Assembly: GCF_018687955.1 (NCBI RefSeq)
Contig: NZ_CP061309.1
Location: forward strand, 1,049,564-1,113,563
DNA: 64,000 bases
Source of the DNA: Polynucleobacter ibericus
GTDB lineage: Bacteria; Pseudomonadota; Gammaproteobacteria; Burkholderiales; Burkholderiaceae
Reading direction: 5' to 3'
Shown here: piece by piece, positions 36,386 to 44,546 of the stretch
Numbering within the stretch: the stretch's first letter is position 1
Layout: the number at the start of each line of letters is the position of its first letter
The notes under the pieces: model-generated
Told to the model about the DNA's origin: nothing
Databases searched by the model: none
What the model saw: only the letters and a program-made list of their open reading frames with translations
Program-made: the position numbers and the translations under genes

Positions 36386-36793
36386 TCAGTAGTGTTTTGC
36401 TTTGGCAGCTTGCTCCCACTCGTCTATGCTCATAGCGCTTGGTACGACCAGAACTCCACTTTGTAGAGGTGCGCCATCTTTACCGGTGTGCTCAATGGCA
36501 GATAAGCGTGGATGTACGTAAGGCGCAGCATGCCTCCCAACGGTGGCAGCCATGTTCAGAAGTTTTATGCGCGCTTCATTTGCTAATGCCTTATCGCCAA
36601 GCTGCTCTTCTTGAAGATTTCCAGCTTCTTCGTATAACTGGTGCATTACCTTCATCATGACCTCTAGGGGTGTGATCCCCTGTGTTGTAACAGCCTCAGC
36701 AATCTGGCGGGTACGCTTTGTTAGGCTGCCAGTCTTCCGACCTGCCCCCTGTCTTTTTCCACCCTTTGATTTCTTTTGATTGTTTTCAATCAT
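36386..36793 (-). CDS. terS: Phage terminase small subunit
   Basis: A 135-residue protein with the common TerS start GGKRQGAGRKTGSLTKRT, a basic DNA-binding segment, then a helical oligomerisation region (TPLEVMMKVMHQLYEEAG, ALANEARIKLLNMAA) and a short C-terminal tail. It recognises the packaging site and loads TerL. It overlaps the upstream 80-residue gene by 4 bp and lies 14 bp before terL. Confidence 0.85.
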   Translation of the reverse strand: MIENNQKKSKGGKRQGAGRKTGSLTKRTRQIAEAVTTQGITPLEVMMKVMHQLYEEAGNLQEEQLGDKALANEARIKLLNMAATVGRHAAPYVHPRLSAIEHTGKDGAPLQSGVLVVPSAMSIDEWEQAAKAKHY

Positions 36794-37032
36794 GGGATGG
36801 GGGTTGGTTCTTTGATGAGTTTCAAAAGATGGGGTTGCAATGCAACTGAATCTCCAATGGGTTCATCAAACTCGATGATGATTCTTTGGAACAAGTCATG
36901 ACGGCTTTGGGCTCCGCGATGCTTTACGACGGTACCTACGCGCCCACTTGGGGTCTTCACTTTTGATCCGATGGGAAAGTCTTCCATATCTAGACGATCA
37001 ATGACGCCTGCAATAGCTTGATTAGTTTGCAT
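36790..37032 (-). CDS. Small KOW/SH3-like protein before terS
   Basis: An 80-residue protein with a barrel-like motif FPIGSKVKTPSGRVGTVVKHRG, typical of small SH3-like or KOW modules. Function unknown. I chose ATG 37032, which overlaps the stop of the DUF1376 gene by 11 bp and has GAGG upstream, rather than the longer frame from 37065. It is coupled on both sides to the DUF1376 and terS genes, so it belongs to the packaging operon. Confidence 0.7.
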   Translation of the reverse strand: MQTNQAIAGVIDRLDMEDFPIGSKVKTPSGRVGTVVKHRGAQSRHDLFQRIIIEFDEPIGDSVALQPHLLKLIKEPTPIP

Positions 37033-37945
37033 TAGATGCCTCTTGACGTTTACGTAGTTCGGCAAAGATTCGGGTTTTGAAGCAGTCGTAGCTTTCAGAG
37101 CCTTGGGCTTTCATCGCCAGCTCCCTGCCCTTAGCGTCTACCCCTTCATTGGTTTTCCACCAGGCATCTTCGTCTGCGCTGGCAGCTTCTGCCTTCTTAC
37201 GCGCCCCTTTGAGTATGGCCAAGACATAGCCTGCATTGATCGGGGTTGGGTTTGAGACCTTCATGCGCGTTTCCTTGGCTGTGGCGATAGCTTCTGCCAC
37301 CTCGGCTTCCGTTGCCCCGAGATTGACGATGTCGCGTATGCGGTAGTCATCAACCGCTATGGGTCTACCCTCCTTACTGATCATGGCTGCAAAGCTTTTG
37401 TATTTTTCGATACGCCCCTGAAAAAGTTTTTCTTCGTCAGTTTGCATGGGTGCTCCTTGGGGAATTTTTTCCTTTTCACCCCCATTGTTTTGTTTGCCTG
37501 GTGTATGGAGATTGGCTACTGGTGACTGGTGTTTGGTGTCTGGTGAGCAATGCGTTCGCATTGCGGTCGCATTGCGAACGCATCCAATATTTGGAGTGAT
37601 TTCTGGCTGAGATTCGTCCGATGGAAATGATTGCCACCTACCTTCTGCGCTCCGCCTCGCTTTGAGTTGCTTATCCTTGAAGCGGGCTATTTCATGGTCA
37701 CAGCGCTCTTGTCTCCAGCCATTATCAGTGAGGGTAAAAAATTCATTGAGAACGGAGATAACTGCATTTTTTTCTTCTTTTGATCGTGCGTTGATCAATC
37801 TTTGTACCAACTTGATTTCGATAGGTAGCGGTTTTTCTGTGGCGTAGTACTTTCGAATGAGGCGGCTGTAGGTTGCATCCTCTATGAATGTAAGATGCGC
37901 AGTCGCTTCTGCGTAATCTCCAATGTGATGCTCGTAGTAATTCAT
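37022..37945 (-). CDS. DUF1376-family phage protein
   Basis: A 308-residue protein. The first 90 residues are the DUF1376 domain (NYYEHHIGDYAEATAHLTF, EDATYSRLIRKYYATEKPLP, RCDHEIARFKDK), common in phage replication or early modules where it resembles an N-terminal replisome-loader domain. The rest is a basic low-complexity linker and a helical C-terminal domain (NLGATEAEVAEAIATAKE). I chose ATG 37945 because the longer frame adds a short basic extension unlike the family. It is the first gene of the leftward packaging operon. Confidence 0.8.
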   Translation of the reverse strand: MNYYEHHIGDYAEATAHLTFIEDATYSRLIRKYYATEKPLPIEIKLVQRLINARSKEEKNAVISVLNEFFTLTDNGWRQERCDHEIARFKDKQLKARRSAEGRWQSFPSDESQPEITPNIGCVRNATAMRTHCSPDTKHQSPVANLHTPGKQNNGGEKEKIPQGAPMQTDEEKLFQGRIEKYKSFAAMISKEGRPIAVDDYRIRDIVNLGATEAEVAEAIATAKETRMKVSNPTPINAGYVLAILKGARKKAEAASADEDAWWKTNEGVDAKGRELAMKAQGSESYDCFKTRIFAELRKRQEASNAN

Positions 37946-38375
37946 CTCAATCTGTCTCCGTGTAGTTCTTTTTCTTGCGCGCAATATTTTTTGCAAGAGA
38001 TGAATCTAACAATCGGAAAGCGTATCGTCAAACGCGTTTTTTCTGAATTTTTCTTTAATTTATTTATTTATCAAATCTCTGTAATCCATATTTGAGATAT
38101 TCGTGAGAATGATTTTCTTTATCTGAAGTGTTTGTTGATCTACGCATGTCCACTAACCTCTTTGCGCTATCAGAAAGTTCTGACAAGTCTGTAGCCATTT
38201 ATTTATATGGCTTGTGACACTTCTATGAATAAATATTTTTTTGTAGTCAAAAATTAATATGCGTCCTCAAAGTGGGTATTGACATTTGATTGACCACCAA
38301 AATTTCATTGACTACATTGCACTTTAGCAGCACACAAAATGATTCATAACAAAACACAATAGGAGATTAAATTTA
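37946..38375. promoter_or_regulatory. Divergent control region between packaging operon and alpA
   Basis: 430 bp of AT-rich sequence without a long gene. It holds an inverted repeat AGCCAT-8-ATGGCT near 38195-38215 and three TTGAC boxes starting at 38279, 38290 and 38308. The second TTGAC with TACATT at 38313-38318 (17-bp spacing) is a plausible rightward promoter for the 36-residue ORF and alpA. It is the likely switch region of the island, since early and late genes diverge here (inference). Confidence 0.5.
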
Positions 38376-38486
38376 ATGGTGGCATTTCGTTTGTATAGCT
38401 TGTATCGATCTTATGGATACACAAAAATGAGTTCTGCAAAGATGGCATTGCAGGTTTATCGTAAAAATGTAAAACGCGCCCGCTAA
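38376..38486 (+). CDS. 36-residue basic small protein upstream of alpA
   Basis: A short frame preceded by a strong AGGAGA (38361-38366). The product is basic and aromatic (starts MVAFRLYSLYRSYGY, ends KNVKRAR). It stops 10 bp before the alpA start, so the two are probably co-translated. No family was recognised. The good ribosome binding site and coupling support it as real. Confidence 0.5.
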   Translation: MVAFRLYSLYRSYGYTKMSSAKMALQVYRKNVKRAR

Positions 38487-38496
38487 GGAAATGATC

Positions 38497-38706
38497 ATGA
38501 ATGACATCACATCTAGAGATATGAACGTGACCTTAATGCGAATTCCTCAAATTTTGAAAATGATGCCGATTTCTAAATCTAAGTTTTGGCTCATGGTGCA
38601 GAAAGGTGAATTTCCAAAGCCGATCAAAATTGGCAGGTCATCCTTTTGGACGTTTGAGCAAGTTCAGACTTTTATTGGGGAAAGGGCAAGGCAATCCACC
38701 AATTGA
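38497..38706 (+). CDS. alpA: AlpA-family helix-turn-helix regulator
   Basis: A 69-residue protein with the MerR-like winged helix of AlpA/Cox-type island regulators: MRIPQILKMMPISKSKFWLMVQKGEFPKPIKIG, then SSFWTFEQVQTFI. Such proteins control integrase expression or act as excisionases. ATG 38497 has AAGGA at a suitable distance; the alternative ATG at 38491 is too close to it. The stop codon lies inside the conserved leader of the next gene. Confidence 0.85.
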   Translation: MNDITSRDMNVTLMRIPQILKMMPISKSKFWLMVQKGEFPKPIKIGRSSFWTFEQVQTFIGERARQSTN

Positions 38707-38716
38707 AAAATGGCTA

Positions 38717-38759
38717 TTTCCTGAGCTTATGCTATCTATCCTACGGAAAACTCAGGAGA
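38717..38759 (+). promoter_or_regulatory. Conserved RBS-sequestering leader hairpin, copy 1
   Basis: TTTCCTGAG (38717-38725) pairs with CTCAGGAGA (38751-38759) across a 25-nt loop. The 3' arm contains the ribosome binding site AGGAG, 6 nt before ATG 38765. Copy 2 at 52156-52198 has the same arm length, loop length and distance to its ATG, with compensatory base changes. It is probably a translational control element. Confidence 0.65.
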
Positions 38760-38764
38760 TAACT

Positions 38765-39100
38765 ATGCATGCAGTGAATTTATCCAAGCGACTTAGCGTT
38801 GAGGTCTTTGACCATAACCGACCCATAGATGAGAGTGCTTGGATTGAAATTGGGAACTATGAAGATCTGGCGCATGCAGTGGATGCATGCAGGAAAGTGA
38901 TTGATCGGGTCTTATACAAACCACGATATGCATCCCTTACTGGACATGCTTTAATGCAAGAGTATTTAAATTATGGTCCGGTCCCATGCATTCGTGGGGT
39001 TGATAATATGGATGCCTTTGACCCTTATGAGTATCTCGAAAGCAAAGCTAAGTTAGGCTGCCAAAAGCACCATGAAAATGCTCTAGGCTTTGGTCTTTAA
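38765..39100 (+). CDS. Small island protein, paralogue of 52204-52545
   Basis: A 111-residue acidic protein with an N-terminal strand-rich part (HAVNLSKRLSVEVFDH, WIEIGNYEDLAHAVDACRKVIDRVL) and a C-terminal part ending in FDPYEYLESKAK. It aligns along its length with the island-end gene at 52204-52545 (shared LSK, SVEV/SVGV, W.(E/R)IG, AxDACKKV, YGxVPxIxGxxN). No function is known. ATG 38765 was chosen because the leader and AGGAG are conserved there; a longer frame from 38606 overlaps alpA and is a shadow. Confidence 0.75.
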   Translation: MHAVNLSKRLSVEVFDHNRPIDESAWIEIGNYEDLAHAVDACRKVIDRVLYKPRYASLTGHALMQEYLNYGPVPCIRGVDNMDAFDPYEYLESKAKLGCQKHHENALGFGL

Positions 39101-39529
39101 ATAACGGACAACAGTTTCCCAGTCGGGAAACTCAGGGGTGGCAAAGTGGATATGCTCACCCTTGAATCGATCCACCCCATTCTTAAGACGATCATCCACC
39201 AAGAAATCTCCATCATTCAGATTCTTATGGTGGCTTAGGATTAAGCGTTTATATGCTGGCTTACCCAGATAGTCTTTCACCCATAGCAGCTTATCGGACC
39301 ATGCACTTGGGTTATCCCATGGTGCAGTTGAAAGAATATAGGTGTCGAACATGGTAGCCAACTCTTCGTACGCAGCAATTGCACCCGGGATTGGATCCAT
39401 TAAATAGAAGATGCCGGGGACTTCATCCAATCGATCTTCGTACTGATCTTGTATATGCTCAGGGGTTCTTGCGATTCCTGATGGAAAATCCACTAATACA
39501 TTATCCATATCTATGTAGAGTGTTTTCAT
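39083..39529 (-). CDS. HAD-family 5'(3')-deoxyribonucleotidase
   Basis: A 148-residue HAD phosphatase of the NT5C type: motif I DMDNVLVDF at residues 7-15, motif II LSTAPWDNPSAW, the lysine in SHHKN and motif III FLVDDRLKNG. It would dephosphorylate deoxynucleoside monophosphates. Phages carry such enzymes in nucleotide salvage, and dNTP-lowering enzymes also serve defence; which applies is unknown. A good GGAGG lies 8 nt upstream. Its 3' end overlaps the convergent gene 38765-39100 by 18 bp. Confidence 0.85.
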   Translation of the reverse strand: MKTLYIDMDNVLVDFPSGIARTPEHIQDQYEDRLDEVPGIFYLMDPIPGAIAAYEELATMFDTYILSTAPWDNPSAWSDKLLWVKDYLGKPAYKRLILSHHKNLNDGDFLVDDRLKNGVDRFKGEHIHFATPEFPDWETVVRYLKTKA

Positions 39530-39544
39530 CCTTTAACCTCCGAG

Positions 39545-40261
39545 TTAATATGCCCAGCTCTCATGCCTCACTGGCAAACTATTTAGTAACTGTCGATGAG
39601 ACTGCCACTTAGGCATATAGTGATCCATTAACTGGATAAATCGATCGTTATGCGACGGCTCTAACAAATGAACCAGCTCGTGAACAACAACATATTCTAA
39701 GCACTCTCGGGGCTTTTTTGCCAAATCCGTATTCAATCGAATGGTTCTGGCATGGGGATTACAACTACCCCATTTAGTTTTCATGCGTCTCACAAAAAAA
39801 CCATTCACCTGAACACCAATTTTCTTTTCCCACTTCTGTAAGATGCCCGGGAGAGCTTCAGCAAGTTGAACCCTATACCAAGAATCAAGCAATTCATGCT
39901 TCTTATCTTCATGCCAGGCCGGACGAACCCGAACAATTATGTGCTTATGATTTAGCGAGATTGACGCTGCAACATCGCTTTTAATCACTTTCATCAAATA
40001 GCGTTCGCCCCAAACATAATGACTTTCGCGATTGATAATTTCACGTGGCGTCTCGCGATCTTGTGACTTCATTAGCGCCTGCTGTTGACGAATCCAGCCA
40101 ACCTTGGCAACAGTAAATACACGAATGGTATCCAGTTCCATGTGTATTGGGGCTGAAATAGTAACGCGCCCAACCGGTGGATGCACGCTAAGGTGCACAT
40201 TCTTAATATTTTTACGGACAACTTCCACAGTCATCTCACCAATTTGAATCTGCGATTTCAT
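39545..40261 (-). CDS. YgjP/M48-type metallopeptidase in the restriction operon
   Basis: A 238-residue protein with the YgjP-type zinc peptidase domain: RRMKTKWGSCNP, RLNTDLAKKP and the zinc motif VVHELVHLLEPSHN (HExxH), followed by F..LMDHYMPKW. The start overlaps the hsdR stop, so it is translationally coupled to the type I restriction genes. Such peptidases often follow hsdR, but their role in restriction is not established; control or turnover of HsdR is one possibility (inference). Confidence 0.85.
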   Translation of the reverse strand: MKSQIQIGEMTVEVVRKNIKNVHLSVHPPVGRVTISAPIHMELDTIRVFTVAKVGWIRQQQALMKSQDRETPREIINRESHYVWGERYLMKVIKSDVAASISLNHKHIIVRVRPAWHEDKKHELLDSWYRVQLAEALPGILQKWEKKIGVQVNGFFVRRMKTKWGSCNPHARTIRLNTDLAKKPRECLEYVVVHELVHLLEPSHNDRFIQLMDHYMPKWQSHRQLLNSLPVRHESWAY

Positions 40262-43200
40262 CAGTATTCAGTCTGGGCAACAATGATAGAAAAAATACGC
40301 TCTACTTCAGCCTGGTCATTCCCAAGAATGGGCATAAGCGCAGCCTTTATTACCCTCTCCTTGGCCAAATTTCCCCGGAAGGAGTCGGGTCGAACATGCT
40401 TCACCATCGCATCAATTTGGAGTGCCAGCACTTCATTGCCGCCTAGGTTATTAAATAAGGCTCTTTTACCGGCGGTGTTAAGTGCAATCGGAGTATCTTT
40501 CGCCGCACCAACCTGAACTTGCTTGGCAATATCAGCAATCCGCTTTAAAAATTCCTCATAACTTATCTGTTGCTGGCGTAAATGATCCAAGACTTCTATC
40601 AATAAGACTGACATCTTGTCGTAGAACGCTGGGTCATTGAGGTGTTTTTTTATAATTTTGCTTCGAATATTATTAGCAATGGTTTCCGCAACTGACTGTG
40701 AATTTTTCTTAATGCCTTTTGGTAGATTATTAATGGCTTCAGCGATTCCACTTTTAACGATCAGATCTAGAAGGCCCGTTTCGCCAAAATCAGATATTTC
40801 TCTCGGCTCTGAAGCCTCAATATATGTGTCAATTAAATGGCGCATATCTGCCTCATATGCCTTTAGGTCAATAGTTTCGCCGCTAGCCTGGCGAATAATC
40901 TCGCGTAACTTCAAATAGACATCGATTTCACGTTTAATCTTCTCGATTTCAGTTTGGGTATAGCCTGCCTTAGACATTTCATCCGCAATATTCGCATATG
41001 CACGAACCAATGCTACCGTCGCCTGATAGAGTGCAACGCGTTGTGGTTCTGTAGCCTTGAGATCATCGACTTTTTCAGTATTCCCGCAAAAGTAGTGAAT
41101 ATGCTCCAACTCCCCTTGCGGTGGCTGCACTGGCTCGCACAATAATGCAATTCCCTCTAAGGCCCCATCCAGTCGTTGACGACCTTTCTTCAACCGATCT
41201 TGCAAAATGATATCGGGGCTGCCTCCCCCCACCTCATCATGATCAACTTCTGAGGTGTATACAGAAATTGCACCCTGTACTTTATTAAACAAATCTTTGT
41301 AATCGACAATATAGCCAAAGGGCTTGTCGTCTCCATCGAGACGATTAGTTCGACAAATGGCTTGGAATAAGCCATGGTCTTGCATGGATTTATCGATATA
41401 CAGATAGGTGCAATGTGGAGCGTCAAACCCGGTAAGCAATTTATCTACCACAATCAATAAGCGCATATTCGCAGGCTGATCTTTGAATAAATTCTTAGCC
41501 CAGTCCTCGTAGGTCTCGGTTTTACTCTTGTTGGGGGCTGGCTCAACTTCTTTAAGTAGCGCAGTGTAAGTGTTATACAAAAACTGCTTATCCGTCTCGC
41601 TATTTGCCCCGGTCTCTTCTAGAGTCACATCCTGAGCTTGAGGGTTGTAAGAGGTGATAACTGCGCATTTTCCTTTAAATACTGTCTTTTGAAATAGTTC
41701 GTAGTACTTACAGGCATCGTAAATACTCGCCGCTACAAGAATTGCGTTACCTCTCTCGCTTGATAATCGCGGCTTAACACCAAAATCAAATACGATGTCG
41801 CTTACTATTCGCTCCATTCGTGAACGCGAGCTAACTACGTTTTGCATTGTTCCCCACTGATTACGCAACGCAGCTTTCTGCCAATTATTTAGCCCCTTAG
41901 TCTTCGCCTCAAACCATGCATCAACCTTGTCTTGAGAGCCAAGACTTTGCTCAACATCACGGGCTTCATAAATAAGATCAAGTACGACCCCGTCCTCTAC
42001 CCCCTCATCAAACTTATAGGTGTGGATATAACCGCCAAAAACCTCAAGAGTTGTCGCCTTGTCTTCCTTAAGCAATGGTGTACCAGTAAAACCAATAAAG
42101 ACTGCTCCGGGTAGCATCGCTTTCATAAGCTGATTTAGCTTTCCGCTTTGCGTGCGGTGGCATTCATCCACGAAAACAAATAGCTCACCCACAGCAAGGG
42201 GTGGCTGCTTCTTTAACTCTTCAATGAAAGCATCAAAATTTTCAACACCCTGCTTACCAAATTTATGTACAAGAGAACAAAGCAATCGAGGCTTAGCCTG
42301 CCCTAGCTGCTTCATTAGATCCTGACTGCTATTGGTGCGGTGAATATCTTCACCGCTGCCTTTGAATACGCCCTCAATCTGCTTGTCTAGCTCATCCCGA
42401 TCTGTCAATATCAGAATACGAGCATTAGGCTTATTCTCAAGTATCCATTTCGCCAGCAATACCATCACAATGCTCTTACCGCTACCTTGCGTATGCCAAA
42501 TAATGCCGCTCTTGTAGGAGTTGACATTGCTTTGCGCAGCCTTGATACCAAAATATTGGTGAACACGAGGCAGCTTTTTAATGCCACCATCAAAAAGAAC
42601 AAAGTCGTGAATCAGCTCGAGCAAGCGCTGTTTAGAACACATCTTAAGCAGATATTTATCCAACTTAAAGAGCTTGTTATCAGCCTCATCCTCTTTCCAG
42701 CCTAAAAAGAACTTCTCTTCTGTGCCGATTGTTCCGTAACGAAGTCCTTCGGAATCATTTCCAGCAAAGACGATTTGCACTGTTGAGAAAAACCACTCAT
42801 TGAAGTCTTTTCTCTGATTGGAGAGTAATTGTCGAATACCATCGCCAATGGATGTGCGACTATTTTTTAGCTCAATAACTCCAACTGCTATGCCATTAAC
42901 GTACAAGACTAAATCTGGGCGACGCTCTAAATTGCCCCGTAAGGTGACTTCCTCAGCTATCGAGAAATCATTATTTTCTGGATGGCTCCAGTCAATGAAT
43001 TTAACTGTATCTGAAACAGAGCTAGCGTCGACCTTAACGTCAACACCGTAGCGCAATAAGCTGTAGACCGCTTTATTGTTGTCATACAGACTGCGGTTTG
43101 GATTATTTGCTTCGGCTCTTAAAAAATATATTGCGCGACTAATTTGATCGGCAGTGTAACCGCGTGATATGAGATGGGCGACAAGCAAATCTTCCTCAAT

Positions 43201-43314
43201 ATTGCTATTTGTTTGATCACTTTTATCACCAAGATATCTGTAACCCAGTTCTCTTTTAAATAGCGAAACAACTCTGTTTTGCGTAGCCCTCTCTGGCAAT
43301 CCAATGGTACTCAT
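40261..43314 (-). CDS. hsdR: Type I restriction enzyme, restriction subunit HsdR
   Basis: A 1017-residue motor-nuclease. The N-terminal PD-(D/E)xK nuclease has PDLVLYVNGI and VIELKNS (ExK). The SF2 helicase has Walker A WHTQGSGKS, the DECH box (FVDECHRTQSG), motif III GFTGTPL and motif VI-type QAICRTNRLDG. The C-terminal helical part binds the methylase. It translocates DNA and cuts away from unmodified sites. It overlaps hsdS by 4 bp and is followed by the coupled metallopeptidase gene. The frame appears intact. Confidence 0.95.
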   Translation of the reverse strand: MSTIGLPERATQNRVVSLFKRELGYRYLGDKSDQTNSNIEEDLLVAHLISRGYTADQISRAIYFLRAEANNPNRSLYDNNKAVYSLLRYGVDVKVDASSVSDTVKFIDWSHPENNDFSIAEEVTLRGNLERRPDLVLYVNGIAVGVIELKNSRTSIGDGIRQLLSNQRKDFNEWFFSTVQIVFAGNDSEGLRYGTIGTEEKFFLGWKEDEADNKLFKLDKYLLKMCSKQRLLELIHDFVLFDGGIKKLPRVHQYFGIKAAQSNVNSYKSGIIWHTQGSGKSIVMVLLAKWILENKPNARILILTDRDELDKQIEGVFKGSGEDIHRTNSSQDLMKQLGQAKPRLLCSLVHKFGKQGVENFDAFIEELKKQPPLAVGELFVFVDECHRTQSGKLNQLMKAMLPGAVFIGFTGTPLLKEDKATTLEVFGGYIHTYKFDEGVEDGVVLDLIYEARDVEQSLGSQDKVDAWFEAKTKGLNNWQKAALRNQWGTMQNVVSSRSRMERIVSDIVFDFGVKPRLSSERGNAILVAASIYDACKYYELFQKTVFKGKCAVITSYNPQAQDVTLEETGANSETDKQFLYNTYTALLKEVEPAPNKSKTETYEDWAKNLFKDQPANMRLLIVVDKLLTGFDAPHCTYLYIDKSMQDHGLFQAICRTNRLDGDDKPFGYIVDYKDLFNKVQGAISVYTSEVDHDEVGGGSPDIILQDRLKKGRQRLDGALEGIALLCEPVQPPQGELEHIHYFCGNTEKVDDLKATEPQRVALYQATVALVRAYANIADEMSKAGYTQTEIEKIKREIDVYLKLREIIRQASGETIDLKAYEADMRHLIDTYIEASEPREISDFGETGLLDLIVKSGIAEAINNLPKGIKKNSQSVAETIANNIRSKIIKKHLNDPAFYDKMSVLLIEVLDHLRQQQISYEEFLKRIADIAKQVQVGAAKDTPIALNTAGKRALFNNLGGNEVLALQIDAMVKHVRPDSFRGNLAKERVIKAALMPILGNDQAEVERIFSIIVAQTEY

Positions 43315-44546
43315 ATCAAGCGTGTCTTTCCTGTGAGTAATTCTTGCATCATGCCTTGTTTTAGGAGGGCGGTTTTTTCGCGGCGAGCTTCCAAAGAGGC
43401 TAGCTCTTGATCCATATTCGATAGAACATCTGCAATTGCAATCTGTTCAAGCGGGTCACAAGGCATGAAAATTTCAAACGCCTTAACATCAAATGAATTA
43501 ACTGAATCGAAGGTTGACCCCTTGGAATGCTTCACCCATGTAGGCTCAAGAAAAATAAGACTGTGATATAAAAAATTATTACCAAAACGAATAGCGCAAA
43601 CGCCTCTACCAATGCAAATATCAAACATGGCAAGAGAAATTTCTCCAACTGGCGCACGAACAGACATCAAAATATCTCCAATATTCCCTCGCTTTGTAAT
43701 TTGCGAGGTATAGATTCGCTTTATTGTCTTTCTATTATGAATATCCGCATTACCCTGAATTAAAGGCAGCCCAATCCCATTCGTGTTGTAATTAGAGGAG
43801 CTCGGGGACTGCCCCATTACTATCTGCGTAATATCTTCTAACCTCTTTACCTCCCACTCATCACTAAACCCAGGTAGTCGTTTTTTCCCAGTTAAGAGTT
43901 GCTGCCCAGCAGCTTTTTTTAAATTTCGTTTCTTAGTAATAAGGCGATCGAGTGAGTCTAATAAAGCATCCACATCAGAGAGGGTTGTTGCGATTGCAAC
44001 TTGTTCAGCTATCTTTGGAAGTAGCACGGGCAGCTTGTGCTGGGCTTGAATTCCAATATATGAGCGGGTTCCTCCTTCAGCCAAACTCTTCAAGACGGCT
44101 TGAAAAGCAGGGCTATCAAAATAATGTCTGAGGAAAATATTATTTAACCTTGAATTATCAACTACACGATAGTAAGTAACCTGTGGTGTAAGCATTATGT
44201 AGTCAAATGGAATATCACCAACAATCGCAGTATTTCCAATGGTTGCTTTATGTGTAAGCAATACATCGCCAGTGATTGAAAAACCTTTTTGCAAGGTATC
44301 CGCCTGCTCTTTTCGGATATAAGAACAATTTTGTAAATTGACATTACCGTTGCGAACATTATTTGCCATTACGAATGGGATCCCGTACTGAACAAAATCT
44401 TCGCTTTTCGGATGTATGTTGCCATGATTACCATCAAGCGGTTTTTCAATTATTTTATTTTTAATTAAATCTCCCACAGAGAGACTTAACCAATCATATG
44501 GAATTTCATCCACTTCAGCTTGTCTGTAACCAGCCCTCACTTCCAT
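43311..44546 (-). CDS. hsdS: Type I restriction enzyme, specificity subunit HsdS
   Basis: A 411-residue protein with two target-recognition domains. The first has GNHGNIHPKSEDFVQYGIPF and the second starts at about residue 235 (RLEDITQIVMGQSPSSSNY, LPLIQGNADI). Each is followed by a conserved helix (IAEQVAIATTLSDVDALLDSLD and LEQIAIADVLSNMDQELASLE), which sets the spacing of the bipartite DNA site. The target sequence cannot be read from the protein. It overlaps hsdM by 10 bp and hsdR by 4 bp. Confidence 0.94.
   Translation of the reverse strand: MEVRAGYRQAEVDEIPYDWLSLSVGDLIKNKIIEKPLDGNHGNIHPKSEDFVQYGIPFVMANNVRNGNVNLQNCSYIRKEQADTLQKGFSITGDVLLTHKATIGNTAIVGDIPFDYIMLTPQVTYYRVVDNSRLNNIFLRHYFDSPAFQAVLKSLAEGGTRSYIGIQAQHKLPVLLPKIAEQVAIATTLSDVDALLDSLDRLITKKRNLKKAAGQQLLTGKKRLPGFSDEWEVKRLEDITQIVMGQSPSSSNYNTNGIGLPLIQGNADIHNRKTIKRIYTSQITKRGNIGDILMSVRAPVGEISLAMFDICIGRGVCAIRFGNNFLYHSLIFLEPTWVKHSKGSTFDSVNSFDVKAFEIFMPCDPLEQIAIADVLSNMDQELASLEARREKTALLKQGMMQELLTGKTRLI

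Noticed and set aside
38606..38764. N-terminal extension of the small gene at 38765
   Set aside because: It overlaps alpA in another frame, and the conserved leader with the ribosome binding site ends at ATG 38765.
41190..41426. Minus-strand frame inside hsdR
   Set aside because: Out-of-frame shadow of an intact 1017-residue HsdR; it does not indicate a frameshift.
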